Origin: Acidobacteriota bacterium
GTDB lineage: Bacteria; Acidobacteriota; Vicinamibacteria; Vicinamibacterales; UBA2999
Assembly: GCA_020851835.1 (NCBI GenBank)
Contig: JADZBZ010000110.1
Span: 1 to 6,988, forward strand
Length of the DNA stretch: 6,988 nucleotides
Direction of reading: 5' to 3'
Made by a program: the position numbers and the translations under genes. The stretch's first letter is position 1. Each line of letters opens with the position of its first letter. The notes under the pieces are model-generated. The model was not told the origin of the DNA. It made no database searches and worked only from the letters and a program-made list of their open reading frames with translations. Positions 1 to 6,711 of the stretch are shown here, in pieces.

Positions 1-1045
1 CCGCGCCGGTCGTCGTGTCGAGCAGCGCGAGCCGCTGGCGGGCGAGACCGCCGATGGTGACGAACGCGCCGCCCGCGTACATCTGCGAGCCGCGGCGCAG
101 CAGTGCGCGCACGGGCCCGTCGGGCGACGGATTCCAGGGCGTGGCCAGTGCATCGCCGGCGCCGACGGCCCCGGCCCTGCTTCGCGCCGCGCCGCCCAGC
201 GAGGCGAAGGCTCCGCCTGCGTAAACGGTGCCGCCGTCACCCGAGGTTTCAATCGTCCAGACGTCGGCATCGGCCGACGGATCCCACGTGTCGGCCGCAC
301 CCGTTGCGCCGTTCACGCGCGCAAGGTGCGCGATGGCCTGTCCGCCTATCTCGCCGAACGCGCCGCCCGCGTAGATCGACGCGACGCCGGAGGCGGTGGA
401 TGGGGTTGCCGCCAGCGACAGGACGGGACCATCGGGATCGGGCGCGAAGCTGGCGAGGATGGCGGGCGGGCCACCGGCCGGCAACTCGAATGCCGCGAGA
501 TTCCGGGCTGGGGCCACCGTAGCCCCGAAGCCGACTTCGGTGAACTCCCCACCGACGTACAGGTAGCGTCCGCCGCCCGGCCGCGGCGCCAGCGCCAGGG
601 CACGCACCCGGCCGTTCACGCGGCCGGACCAGGCGAGATCCAGGTGCCCGTTCACACCGATGCGCACGATGCGCGCGTGGGTCGCCGGACCGACGCGGTC
701 GAAGTATCCGGCGACGAAGAAGGACGACGACGCCTCGTCGAACACGACGGCATTGACCACGCCGTTCACAAAGGGCGTCAGCGCGGCGCGCCGGCTGTGC
801 GCGGCGCTCAGGATGGCGAATCCGCCCGTGAGATTGCTGCGCGGCGCCAGCGCCCGGAAGCGCCCGCCGATGAAGACGGTGTTGCCGACGCGCGCCACCG
901 CGCGCACGGTGCCACCGACCATCCAGTTGAAGGTCGAGTCGGGCAGGAACGGACCAACGGGCGACGGGCCCTGCGCGAACAGGGCGAGGGACGCCGAGGC
1001 CACCAGAACCGCAACGACGACGATGATGGGACGAAGCCGGAACAT
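1..1045 (-). CDS. Secreted beta-propeller protein with delta-60-type repeats (C-terminus beyond the window)
   Basis: The frame is open for 348 codons from the ATG at 1045 to the left edge, so the C-terminus is missing. Residues 1-25 form a signal peptide: basic MFRLR, a hydrophobic stretch of I, V, A and L, then LFAQG. The product is therefore exported. The rest is built from at least six repeats with a core of (Y/F)xxGxF, often followed by a GG turn: FIGGRF 58-63, FVAGYF 110-115, YVGGEF 163-168, YAGGAF 225-230, 275-280 and 323-328. The spacing is 48-62 residues, and several are preceded by W-(N/D)-P-(S) and V-x-(A/S)-L strands. This matches the delta-60 repeat (DUF5122-like) beta-propeller blade; each blade would be a four-stranded sheet. 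No catalytic motif is visible, and binding or cell-surface roles are only inference. GGGAGA at 1051-1056, five bases before the ATG, supports the start. It lies 81 bases downstream of the ArsS-like gene on the same strand. The fold is fairly sure and the function unknown. Confidence 0.85.
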   Translation of the reverse strand, partial: MFRLRPIIVVVAVLVASASLALFAQGPSPVGPFLPDSTFNWMVGGTVRAVARVGNTVFIGGRFRALAPRSNLTGGFAILSAAHSRRAALTPFVNGVVNAVVFDEASSSFFVAGYFDRVGPATHARIVRIGVNGHLDLAWSGRVNGRVRALALAPRPGGGRYLYVGGEFTEVGFGATVAPARNLAAFELPAGGPPAILASFAPDPDGPVLSLAATPSTASGVASIYAGGAFGEIGGQAIAHLARVNGATGAADTWDPSADADVWTIETSGDGGTVYAGGAFASLGGAARSRAGAVGAGDALATPWNPSPDGPVRALLRRGSQMYAGGAFVTIGGLARQRLALLDTTTGA

Positions 1046-1126
1046 GAGAATCTCCCTTCCACCTGCTCAGACCACGATGGAGGCGCGTGGGTTTAATGTG
1101 GGCCGGCAGGCCGCAAGGGAGCGCGG
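1046..1126 (-). other. Intergenic spacer between the ArsS-like gene and the beta-propeller gene
   Basis: This 81-base gap holds the ribosome binding site of the propeller gene (GGGAGA, 1051-1056). A GGCC-GGCA-GGCC inverted repeat near 1102-1113 gives only a four-base stem and has no T-run on the coding strand, so I do not call it a terminator. A short AT-rich patch around 1091-1098 could be a weak -10 for the propeller gene, but no -35 partner is recognisable. Whether the propeller gene is in the same transcript is undecided. Confidence 0.4.
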
Positions 1127-2173
1127 CTAGGTGGTCGTGGCGCCGCCGCAGCTCGAGCCGGTGCCGGCCGTGCAGCCGAAGCAGTGGGGACCGGTGACGA
1201 CCGGCTGCTGCAGCAGCGCCGGCGCCGAGAGCAAGTCGGCAATCGTGCGCGGGCCGCGCGCGTCCACCTGCACATCCAGCATCTGGTTGAAATCGCAGTC
1301 GAAGAGTCGGCCGTCCCACGACACCGAGATGGTGTCCCGGCACATCAGGCCGGCGATGGTGGCAGGGTTGAAGGCCTGCACGAGTTTCTCCATGTAGGCG
1401 CTCAGGTTGCCCGACTGCTCGAGCCACTCGAGGTACCGGCTGATGGGCATGTTGGTGATGGTGAAGAGGCGATTGAACTCCACTCCGTAGCGCCGCTTCA
1501 ACTCCCGCTTCCAGTCGGGCTCGAGCGCGAGCTGGCTGGCCGGCAGGAACGCCCCGACGGGATTGGTGACCAGGTCGAGCACCAGCCCCGTGCCTTCGCG
1601 GCCGTATCCCAGGTGGTTGAACCGGCGCAGCGCCTCGAGCGATGCCTCGAAGACGCCCTCGCCACGCTGCCGGTCCGTCTGCGTCGGCGCGTACGACGGC
1701 AGCGAGGCGACGACCTCCACCGCGTTGACGGCGAAGAACTCTGGCAGGTCGGCGTAGTTGGGCAACGTCGTGATGGTGAGGTTGCAGCGGTCCATCACGT
1801 GCCGGCCCATGGCGCGAGCACGTGTGACGATGTCGCGGAAGCGCGGGTGCAGCTCGGGCGCACCGCCCGTGATGTCGAGCGTCGGAATGCCCGACCGCTC
1901 CAGCGCGCCCAGCGTGGTGTCTACGACCTCGTCCGGCATCACCTCCAGACGATCGGGGCCGGCGTCCACATGGCAGTGATGGCACGCCTGGTTGCAGCGC
2001 TTGCCCAGGTTCATCTGCAGCACGCGTGTCTCGGTGCGCACGAGCGGATGCTGTCCCGCCGAGGCGAGAGCGTCTTCGAAGCCGCGCTCGAGGGGCATGG
2101 CCTCGAGCACGGCGCGCTGCGCGGCCGGCGCGGCCAGCGGGCTTCGTGTGTTGATCAAGGTGACCAGGGCCAT
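1127..2173 (-). CDS. arsS: Arsenosugar biosynthesis radical SAM protein, ArsS family (cysteine form)
   Basis: 348 residues, the normal length for this family. The N-terminal half is a radical SAM domain with CNQACHHC at 60-67 (CxxxCxxC; C60, C64, C67 bind the 4Fe-4S cluster) and a GGAPE SAM-binding motif at 103-107. A family-typical VMDRCNLT segment follows at 126-133. The C-terminal half matches the Cys-rich DUF3641-type domain: C278, C293, and a tail HCFGC...SSCGGA with C331, C334 and C342, probably ligands of an auxiliary cluster. In some relatives the residue at C342 is selenocysteine; here the codon is TGC (1150-1148). ArsS proteins are known to add the 5'-deoxyadenosyl radical of SAM to methylated arsenic, an early step of arsenosugar synthesis, after ArsM methylates arsenite. 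ArsM is not in this window. The gene follows the AhpD-like gene by 31 bases, the usual family neighbour. The Shine-Dalgarno is weak, so the start could lie a few codons downstream. Family assignment is strong; the substrate is inferred. Confidence 0.9.
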   Translation of the reverse strand: MALVTLINTRSPLAAPAAQRAVLEAMPLERGFEDALASAGQHPLVRTETRVLQMNLGKRCNQACHHCHVDAGPDRLEVMPDEVVDTTLGALERSGIPTLDITGGAPELHPRFRDIVTRARAMGRHVMDRCNLTITTLPNYADLPEFFAVNAVEVVASLPSYAPTQTDRQRGEGVFEASLEALRRFNHLGYGREGTGLVLDLVTNPVGAFLPASQLALEPDWKRELKRRYGVEFNRLFTITNMPISRYLEWLEQSGNLSAYMEKLVQAFNPATIAGLMCRDTISVSWDGRLFDCDFNQMLDVQVDARGPRTIADLLSAPALLQQPVVTGPHCFGCTAGTGSSCGGATTT

Positions 2174-2204
2174 GGTTGTGTCGCGACCACCCGTCGTCTG
2201 TAGC

Positions 2205-2537
2205 CTACATCCCGATCTTGTCGATCTTGTTGCGCATCTGCACGGCGTGCACCAGGGACGCCCCGCCTCGGATGGCCGCCGCCACGTGTACGGCCTCGGT
2301 CATCTGATCGGGTGTGGCGCCCTTCTCGAGGCTGCCCGACGTGTAGGCGTCGATGCAGTACGGGCATTGCACGGCGTGGGCGACGGCGAGCGCAATGAGC
2401 GCCTTTTCACGTTCGGTGAGGGCCCCTTCCGTGAAGACGCTGTTGTACCAGCCGAGAAACTTCTCCCACAGCTCCGGGGCGTCCTTGCCGACGTCTGGGA
2501 ATTTCGCCAGATCGGGCGGATGGTAGTAGCTGTCCAT
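2205..2537 (-). CDS. AhpD-like (carboxymuconolactone decarboxylase fold) protein associated with arsenosugar synthesis
   Basis: 110 residues, all-alpha, with the AhpD-like active-site segment QCPYCIDAYT at 57-66. It has the redox pair C58 and C61, followed by helix AVHVAAAIRGGASLVHAVQ at 82-100. In AhpD the second cysteine is followed three residues later by a catalytic histidine (CxxCxxxH); here that position is Y65, so proton relay must differ from true AhpD. From memory, CPYCIDAYT is characteristic of the peroxidase-like family found beside ArsS, and the next gene here is indeed ArsS-like. The protein is cytoplasmic and likely performs thiol redox or peroxidase-type chemistry, but its exact reaction is not known. 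The frame continues upstream to 2753 inside the flavoprotein gene; I chose 2537 because MDSYYHPPDL matches the expected N-terminus and the upstream part is Arg/Pro/Ser-rich shadow sequence. No good Shine-Dalgarno precedes the ATG. Confidence 0.88.
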   Translation of the reverse strand: MDSYYHPPDLAKFPDVGKDAPELWEKFLGWYNSVFTEGALTEREKALIALAVAHAVQCPYCIDAYTSGSLEKGATPDQMTEAVHVAAAIRGGASLVHAVQMRNKIDKIGM

Positions 2538-2577
2538 GGGGGACAAGGGTACTTCGGTTGACGAGCGCCGGGGTGCC

Positions 2578-3876
2578 CTAGTCGCGCCGGGCCGCTCCGA
2601 GGCCGGCCGCGCGCCCCGTGGACCAGGCCCAGGCGAAGTTATGGCCCCCAATCGGGCCAAACGCGTCGAGCATCTCGCCGCACAGGAACAATCCGCGATG
2701 GTGGCGGCTTTCGAGCGTTCGCGGATCCACCTCGTCCAGCGCGACGCCACCACCGGTGACCTCGGCCTTCTTGTAGCCCTCGTGTCCGGACCAGGGCAGC
2801 TCGTCGCTCGTGAGACGTGCCACCAGCGCCGTGCGCTCCACGCGGCGCAGGGCCGAGGTCCGGCGATCGCGCGGGATGCTGGCGGCGTGCATCAGGGCCA
2901 GCGCCAGGCGCTCGGGCAGCACCCGGCCAAGCACGGTCGCGACGCCCAGGTCGCCCGACAGCAGGTCCCGCTCCCACTGCTGGGCCGTGCGGTCGGACCA
3001 GCTGACGAGCAGTCGTGCGCGCGTGTCTGGACCATCGGCCGCCGCCGCATCCGCGGCCTCGTCCGCGCCCGTCATGAGGCTCCTCACGCACACGTGCGAC
3101 ACGTCGAGGACCGCGGGACCGCTGTAGCCGCGATGCGTGAACAGGAATCCCCCGTGCGCCTCGGTCGTGCGGCCCGCCCAGCGCACCCGGAGACGGACGG
3201 GGAGGGAGAGGCCGGCGAGAAGTGACGGCTGACGACTGCCGGATGCCGAGTGCGGTGTGGGGTGCGGAGTGCGGAGTGCGGCTGTCGTCAACGGCGTCAG
3301 CCCCGGGTAGGTCTGGTGCACACGGTGGCCGAGCGCCGCGGTGAGCGCGAGGCCCGTGCCGTCGCTCCCGGTGGCCGGCACGGACAGGCCACCCGTTGCC
3401 ATCACCACGCGCCCGGCGCGCAGAGGTCCGGCGGAGGTCTCGAGTCTCCAGCCGTCACCGTTGGGGGCGAGCCCTGTCACGACGGTCCCGAACTGAACGG
3501 TCACGCCGTGCCGTCGCGCCAGGGCGAGCAGCCCGTCGCGGACGTCACGCGCGCGGTTCGAGGCGGGAAAGAGCTTTCCCGTGTCCGTTTCGATCGTCAG
3601 GGGCAGCCCGATTTCGCCTTCGAAAAACGCCCGCTGGGCGGCCAGCGGCCACGCCCGCAGCATGGCCCGCATCAGGTGGGCGGGCGAATCGGTGACGAAG
3701 CGTTCGGGCGCCAGCGTCGAGGGCAGGATGTTGCACCGGCCTCCGCCGCTGATGAGGATCTTGCGGCCGCCGTCGGCCGTGCGCTCGACGAGCACCACGG
3801 GCGCGGGCCCGCGGCCGGCGAAGCTCGCCGCCACGAGGCCGGCGGCGCCGGCCCCGATGACGACCGTCGGATCTAT
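2578..3876 (-). CDS. HI0933/YhiN-family FAD-dependent oxidoreductase, apparent ATA start
   Basis: 432 residues if started at the ATA at 3876-3874. The N-terminus VVIGAGAAG (5-13) is the Rossmann dinucleotide motif. It is followed by the family signatures GGRKILISGGGRCN (36-49), TGKLFPASNRARDV (99-112), FTHRGYSGPAVL (246-257), AEVTGGGV (371-378) and a C-terminal FAD-binding stretch GLFLCGEMLDAFGPIGG (395-411). These identify the HI0933 flavoprotein family, whose members bind FAD and probably a pyridine nucleotide; the physiological substrate is unsettled. No ATG, GTG or TTG lies in frame near the required start: the first downstream GTG (residue 15) would delete the FAD motif. ATA overlaps the TAG stop of the upstream peptidase gene (ATAG) and has GAGGAG eight bases before it. 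Residues about 198-218 are encoded by a heptanucleotide repeat and lengthen a loop; an Ala/Asp-rich loop at 270-287 also looks extra. Slightly longer than the roughly 390-420 residues usual for the family. Confidence 0.88.
   Translation of the reverse strand: MDPTVVIGAGAAGLVAASFAGRGPAPVVLVERTADGGRKILISGGGRCNILPSTLAPERFVTDSPAHLMRAMLRAWPLAAQRAFFEGEIGLPLTIETDTGKLFPASNRARDVRDGLLALARRHGVTVQFGTVVTGLAPNGDGWRLETSAGPLRAGRVVMATGGLSVPATGSDGTGLALTAALGHRVHQTYPGLTPLTTAALRTPHPTPHSASGSRQPSLLAGLSLPVRLRVRWAGRTTEAHGGFLFTHRGYSGPAVLDVSHVCVRSLMTGADEAADAAAADGPDTRARLLVSWSDRTAQQWERDLLSGDLGVATVLGRVLPERLALALMHAASIPRDRRTSALRRVERTALVARLTSDELPWSGHEGYKKAEVTGGGVALDEVDPRTLESRHHRGLFLCGEMLDAFGPIGGHNFAWAWSTGRAAGLGAARRD
3223..3283. 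repeat. Degenerate heptanucleotide tandem repeat inside the flavoprotein gene
   Basis: On the plus strand about nine consecutive units begin with TG: TGACGGC, TGACGAC, TGCCGGA, TGCCGAG, TGCGGTG, a five-base TGGGG, TGCGGAG, TGCGGAG and TGCGGCT. The right half (3262-3282) is nearly perfect GTGCGGA; the left half is diverged. On the coding strand it gives a Pro/His/Ser/Arg-rich loop (residues about 198-218, RTPHPTPHSASGS) between the conserved PGLTPL and LAGLSLPV segments. The frame stays open. The period is seen directly; how it arose is inference. Confidence 0.75.
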
Positions 3877-5318
3877 TTGAAGAACTCCTCGATGGGCACG
3901 ATCCGAATGGTACCCAGCTCGAGCGCGGCGATGCCCGGCTCGATCAGTTTGCGATCGCCGACCACGACCACCGCCATCTTGTCGGGCTGGATGTGTGTGG
4001 CGGCCGCCTTCTGCACGTCGGCTACCGTCACCTTCTCGACCGCGCTCACGAACGTACGGTACGTGTCGTCCGGCAGGTGGTAGACGATGAGCTCTTCGAG
4101 CTTCTGGGCGAGGTCGCGGCTGGTTTCGAACTCGGACGGAAAGCTCAGCGCGACGTAGTTCTTCGCCCTGGTCAGCTCCGCCTCCGGCACTGGCCGCCGG
4201 ATGGCCTCGAGCTCGACGAAGAATTCCTTGAGGGCCTCGGCGGTCTTGTCGGTCTGGACGCCCGCCGTGGCGAAGAAGGGACCGGCCGACGTGCGCATGT
4301 CGAAGATGGAGGCCGCGCCGTAGGTGAAGCCGTTGCGCTCGCGCAGGTTCTGGTTGAGGCGCGACGTGAACGAGCCGCCGAGAATGGTGTTCAGCACTTC
4401 GAGCGTCGCGTACTCGGTGGTCGAGCGCGGCACGCCGACCCAGCCAATGCGGATCTGTGACTGCGCCGCGCCGGGCTTGTCCACGATGACCACGTCGCGC
4501 CGCGTCAGCTGTGGCGCCTGGGGGATGGGCGCCGCCGCCGCGTCTGGCCCGCTGCCAGGCCAGCCGCCGAACACGCGCTCGAGCGCGGCCCTGGCCTCGT
4601 CGGGGGCGACCTCGCCCACCACCACGATCGTGGCCTGGCCCGAGACGTAGTGCTCCTTGTAGAAGGCGCGGGCCTCGTCTACCGTGATGGCCTCGATGGC
4701 GGGTGCCAGGCCCGAGGCGGGCGTGCCGTAGCGGTGCGTCGGTCCGAACACCACGCGCGGAAACGCGTAGCCCACGATGGCCGCCGGGTTGTCCTGCGAT
4801 TGCACGAGCGAAGTCAGGCGCTCCTTCTTCAGGCGCTCGAGCTCGCCGGCGGGAAAGGTGGGCCGCAGGACGACATCGCCGAGCAGTTCGAGCGCCGGGG
4901 CCAGGTTCTTGACGGGCGTCGACAGGCGGACGGCGCTGTAATCGAACGAGCTGCTGGTGGACAGATCCGCGCCCAGGTAGTCCACCGCATCGGCCAGCTC
5001 CAGCGACGAACGCGCCCCGGCCCCTTCGTCCAGCATGGCGGCCACGAGGCTCGCCAGGCCGAAGCGACCCGAGCGGTCGAGCGAACTGCCGCCTCGCAGC
5101 AGTACATTCACCTGCACCAGCGGCACGCGGTGCTGCTCGACGATCCACACCGGCACGCCGTTACCGAGGGTGGTTTTCTGGATGGCGGGAAGCCGCAGAT
5201 CCGGCGCCGGCCCGAGCGGCGGCGGCTGGCTCCGATCCGGACTCTGAGCCGATACGGAGGTGACGAGAACCGACGCGGACAGCACGAAGATCGACCAGGG
5301 CCGCAGATGAGCACTCAT
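3873..5318 (-). CDS. M16B peptidase, non-catalytic subunit carrying the R/Y pair
   Basis: 481 residues. Residues 1-24 are a signal peptide (MSAHLRPWSI, hydrophobic core, then SVSAQS), so the protein is exported to the periplasm or beyond. Two M16 domains follow. At the place of the zinc motif the sequence reads GLASLVAAMLDEG (87-99), so HxxEH is absent and this subunit cannot bind the catalytic zinc. The C-terminal domain keeps the substrate-binding pair of the family: SRLNQNLRERNGFTYG (319-334) with R326 and Y333. In characterised M16B heterodimers the zinc subunit and the R/Y subunit are separate proteins that form one active site, and this gene and its upstream neighbour show exactly that division. 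The start codon overlaps the upstream stop by four bases (ATGA, 5318-5315), with GGGGGTGG shortly before it, so expression is translationally coupled. It ends in TAG, which overlaps the ATA start of the flavoprotein gene. The substrate is unknown. Confidence 0.92.
   Translation of the reverse strand: MSAHLRPWSIFVLSASVLVTSVSAQSPDRSQPPPLGPAPDLRLPAIQKTTLGNGVPVWIVEQHRVPLVQVNVLLRGGSSLDRSGRFGLASLVAAMLDEGAGARSSLELADAVDYLGADLSTSSSFDYSAVRLSTPVKNLAPALELLGDVVLRPTFPAGELERLKKERLTSLVQSQDNPAAIVGYAFPRVVFGPTHRYGTPASGLAPAIEAITVDEARAFYKEHYVSGQATIVVVGEVAPDEARAALERVFGGWPGSGPDAAAAPIPQAPQLTRRDVVIVDKPGAAQSQIRIGWVGVPRSTTEYATLEVLNTILGGSFTSRLNQNLRERNGFTYGAASIFDMRTSAGPFFATAGVQTDKTAEALKEFFVELEAIRRPVPEAELTRAKNYVALSFPSEFETSRDLAQKLEELIVYHLPDDTYRTFVSAVEKVTVADVQKAAATHIQPDKMAVVVVGDRKLIEPGIAALELGTIRIVPIEEFFK
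3885..3890 (-). promoter_or_regulatory. Shine-Dalgarno for the flavoprotein gene (decides the ATA start)
   Basis: GAGGAG on the minus strand lies inside the last codons of the second M16 gene. Eight bases (TTCTTCAA) separate it from the ATA at 3876-3874. The site and spacing fit initiation at the ATAG overlap, and no other in-frame candidate codon sits at a suitable distance. Confidence 0.6.
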
Positions 5319-6670
5319 TCTGGCACCACCCCCAACTCCACCCGGCGATCTTTCGGCAGGAAGTACTGGACGGCGGCCTGTACGTCGGCGGGTGAGATGG
5401 CGCGGTAGCGCGCCAGGTCTTCCTCGAAGTAATCGGGCATCCCGGTGGCGGTGTAGTAGCTGTTCAACTGGTCGGCCTTGCCGCCGAAGCCGCCCGTGCG
5501 CTCCATCCGGCGATAGAACGACGCCTCAATCTGGTTGAGTGCGCGGGTCATCTCGTGCTCGTCGGGCGGGTTAGCGGCCAGCTTGTCGATTTCTTCGTCG
5601 ATGACCGTCCGAATCTCGTCCAGCGTGTGGCCCGGCCTGGCCGTGGCCACCACGAGGAACGCGCTGACGAGCGCCTGCGACTGCTGCGCCGCGGTCACGT
5701 CCTGCGCGATCTGCATCTCGTACACCAGCCGCCGGTACAGCCGCGAATTCTTGCCGCCGGTCAGCAGGCTCGACACGTAGTCCATGACGGCGTCGCCCGG
5801 CTCGAACAGCGCCGGCGTGTGCCAGGCGATGTAGAGGCGGGGCAACTGCACGCGGTCGGTGATGGTCTTGCGCTTCACCTCGCCGAGCAACGCCGGGGCC
5901 GGTGCCATGGGCGGCACGTCGGCGCCGCGCGGAATGCCGCCGAACCACTTCTCCACCAGCCGGCGCGTCGACTCGAACTCGATGTCGCCGGCCACCACCA
6001 GGCTGGCGTTGTTCGGCACGTAATAGGTCTTGAAGAACTCGATGACGTCCGCAAGGCTGGCGGCCGAGAGGTCCTCCATCGAACCGATAGTGGGCCAGCT
6101 GTAGGGGTGGCCGGGCGGGTAGAGCATCGCGCCCAGCTCGATGAAGGCCTGTCCGTACGGCGCGTTGTCCACGCGCTGGCGCTTCTCGTTCTTCACCACG
6201 TCGCGCTGGCCGTCGAGCTTCGACTGCGTCAGCGTGGGCAGCAGGTAGCCCATGCGATCCGATTCCAGGTACAGCGCCAGTTCGAGCGCATTCGACGGCA
6301 CGTCGGTGATGTAGTTGGTCCGGTCCTCCGAGGTCGAGCCGTTGTTGTTGCCGCCCGCAGCCTCGAGCCAGGTGTCGAAACTACCCTCGGGCACGTGCTC
6401 GGATCCTTCGAACATGACGTGCTCGAAGAGGTGCGCGAAGCCGGTGCGCCCGGGCTTTTCGCGGGCCGACCCGACGTGATACCAGACGTTCACCGCCGCC
6501 ACCGGCACCGTCTTGTCCTGGTGGAGGATGACGTGCAGGCCATTGGTCAGCGTGAACTGGGTGTAGGGCACCGTCAGGGCCGCCGCCGGGGGGGCGGAGG
6601 CCTGTGCCATCAGGGCCGTGCCGGTGCCCAGGGCCGCGGCAAGAACCGCGCAAGAGAGCCGCTTGCTCAT
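5315..6670 (-). CDS. M16B zinc peptidase, catalytic subunit
   Basis: 451 residues. Residues 1-25 are a signal peptide (MSKRL, Ala/Leu-rich core, ending AQASA). The zinc motif HLFEH is at 80-84 with H80, E83 and H84; the distal ligand is probably E162 in NEKRQR, at the usual distance of about 78 residues. The stretch GGNNNGSTSEDRTNY (106-120) is the conserved strand beside the active site. The C-terminal M16 domain aligns with its partner, SRLYRRLVYEMQIAQD (309-324), but V316 and Q323 stand where the partner has R326 and Y333. The enzyme thus appears to need the downstream subunit for substrate binding. Expected role: zinc-dependent cleavage of peptides or unfolded segments outside the cytoplasm; the natural substrate is unknown. 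GGTGGAG at 6681-6687, ten bases before the ATG, supports the start. First gene of the minus-strand cluster and divergent from purE. Confidence 0.93.
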   Translation of the reverse strand: MSKRLSCAVLAAALGTGTALMAQASAPPAAALTVPYTQFTLTNGLHVILHQDKTVPVAAVNVWYHVGSAREKPGRTGFAHLFEHVMFEGSEHVPEGSFDTWLEAAGGNNNGSTSEDRTNYITDVPSNALELALYLESDRMGYLLPTLTQSKLDGQRDVVKNEKRQRVDNAPYGQAFIELGAMLYPPGHPYSWPTIGSMEDLSAASLADVIEFFKTYYVPNNASLVVAGDIEFESTRRLVEKWFGGIPRGADVPPMAPAPALLGEVKRKTITDRVQLPRLYIAWHTPALFEPGDAVMDYVSSLLTGGKNSRLYRRLVYEMQIAQDVTAAQQSQALVSAFLVVATARPGHTLDEIRTVIDEEIDKLAANPPDEHEMTRALNQIEASFYRRMERTGGFGGKADQLNSYYTATGMPDYFEEDLARYRAISPADVQAAVQYFLPKDRRVELGVVPE

Positions 6671-6680
6671 GAGAGCTATT

Positions 6681-6687
6681 CTCCACC
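6681..6687 (-). promoter_or_regulatory. Ribosome binding site of the catalytic M16 gene
   Basis: GGTGGAG on the minus strand, ten bases before the ATG at 6670. It contrasts with purE on the other strand, which has none. Confidence 0.6.
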
Positions 6688-6711
6688 GGATCGGCGGCGC
6701 CGGACGCCTGC

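Noticed and set aside
1102..1113. GGCC inverted repeat as a terminator after ArsS
   Set aside because: The stem is only four bases and no T-run follows on the coding strand.
249..1985. Long minus-strand open frame of 578 codons across the propeller and ArsS genes
   Set aside because: Its translation is Arg/Ala/Gly-rich without family motifs and lies out of frame with two well-supported genes; it is a shadow of high GC content.
2180..2187. Palindrome GTCGCGAC between the AhpD-like and ArsS genes as an operator
   Set aside because: Only eight bases, common in GC-rich DNA, and the flanks do not extend the symmetry.
1184..2203. Plus-strand open frame of 339 codons antisense to ArsS
   Set aside because: It is rich in Arg, Val, His and Glu with no recognisable motif, and mirrors the codon pattern of the real gene on the other strand.
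2538..2753. Extended start of the AhpD-like protein at 2753
   Set aside because: The extra 72 residues overlap the flavoprotein C-terminus in another frame and are Arg/Pro/Ser-rich; the family starts near MDSYYHPPDL.
3877..5148. Upstream extension of the flavoprotein frame into the M16 gene, giving an 856-residue protein
   Set aside because: The upstream part is out-of-frame M16 coding sequence with no domain; the FAD motif marks the real N-terminus near 3876.
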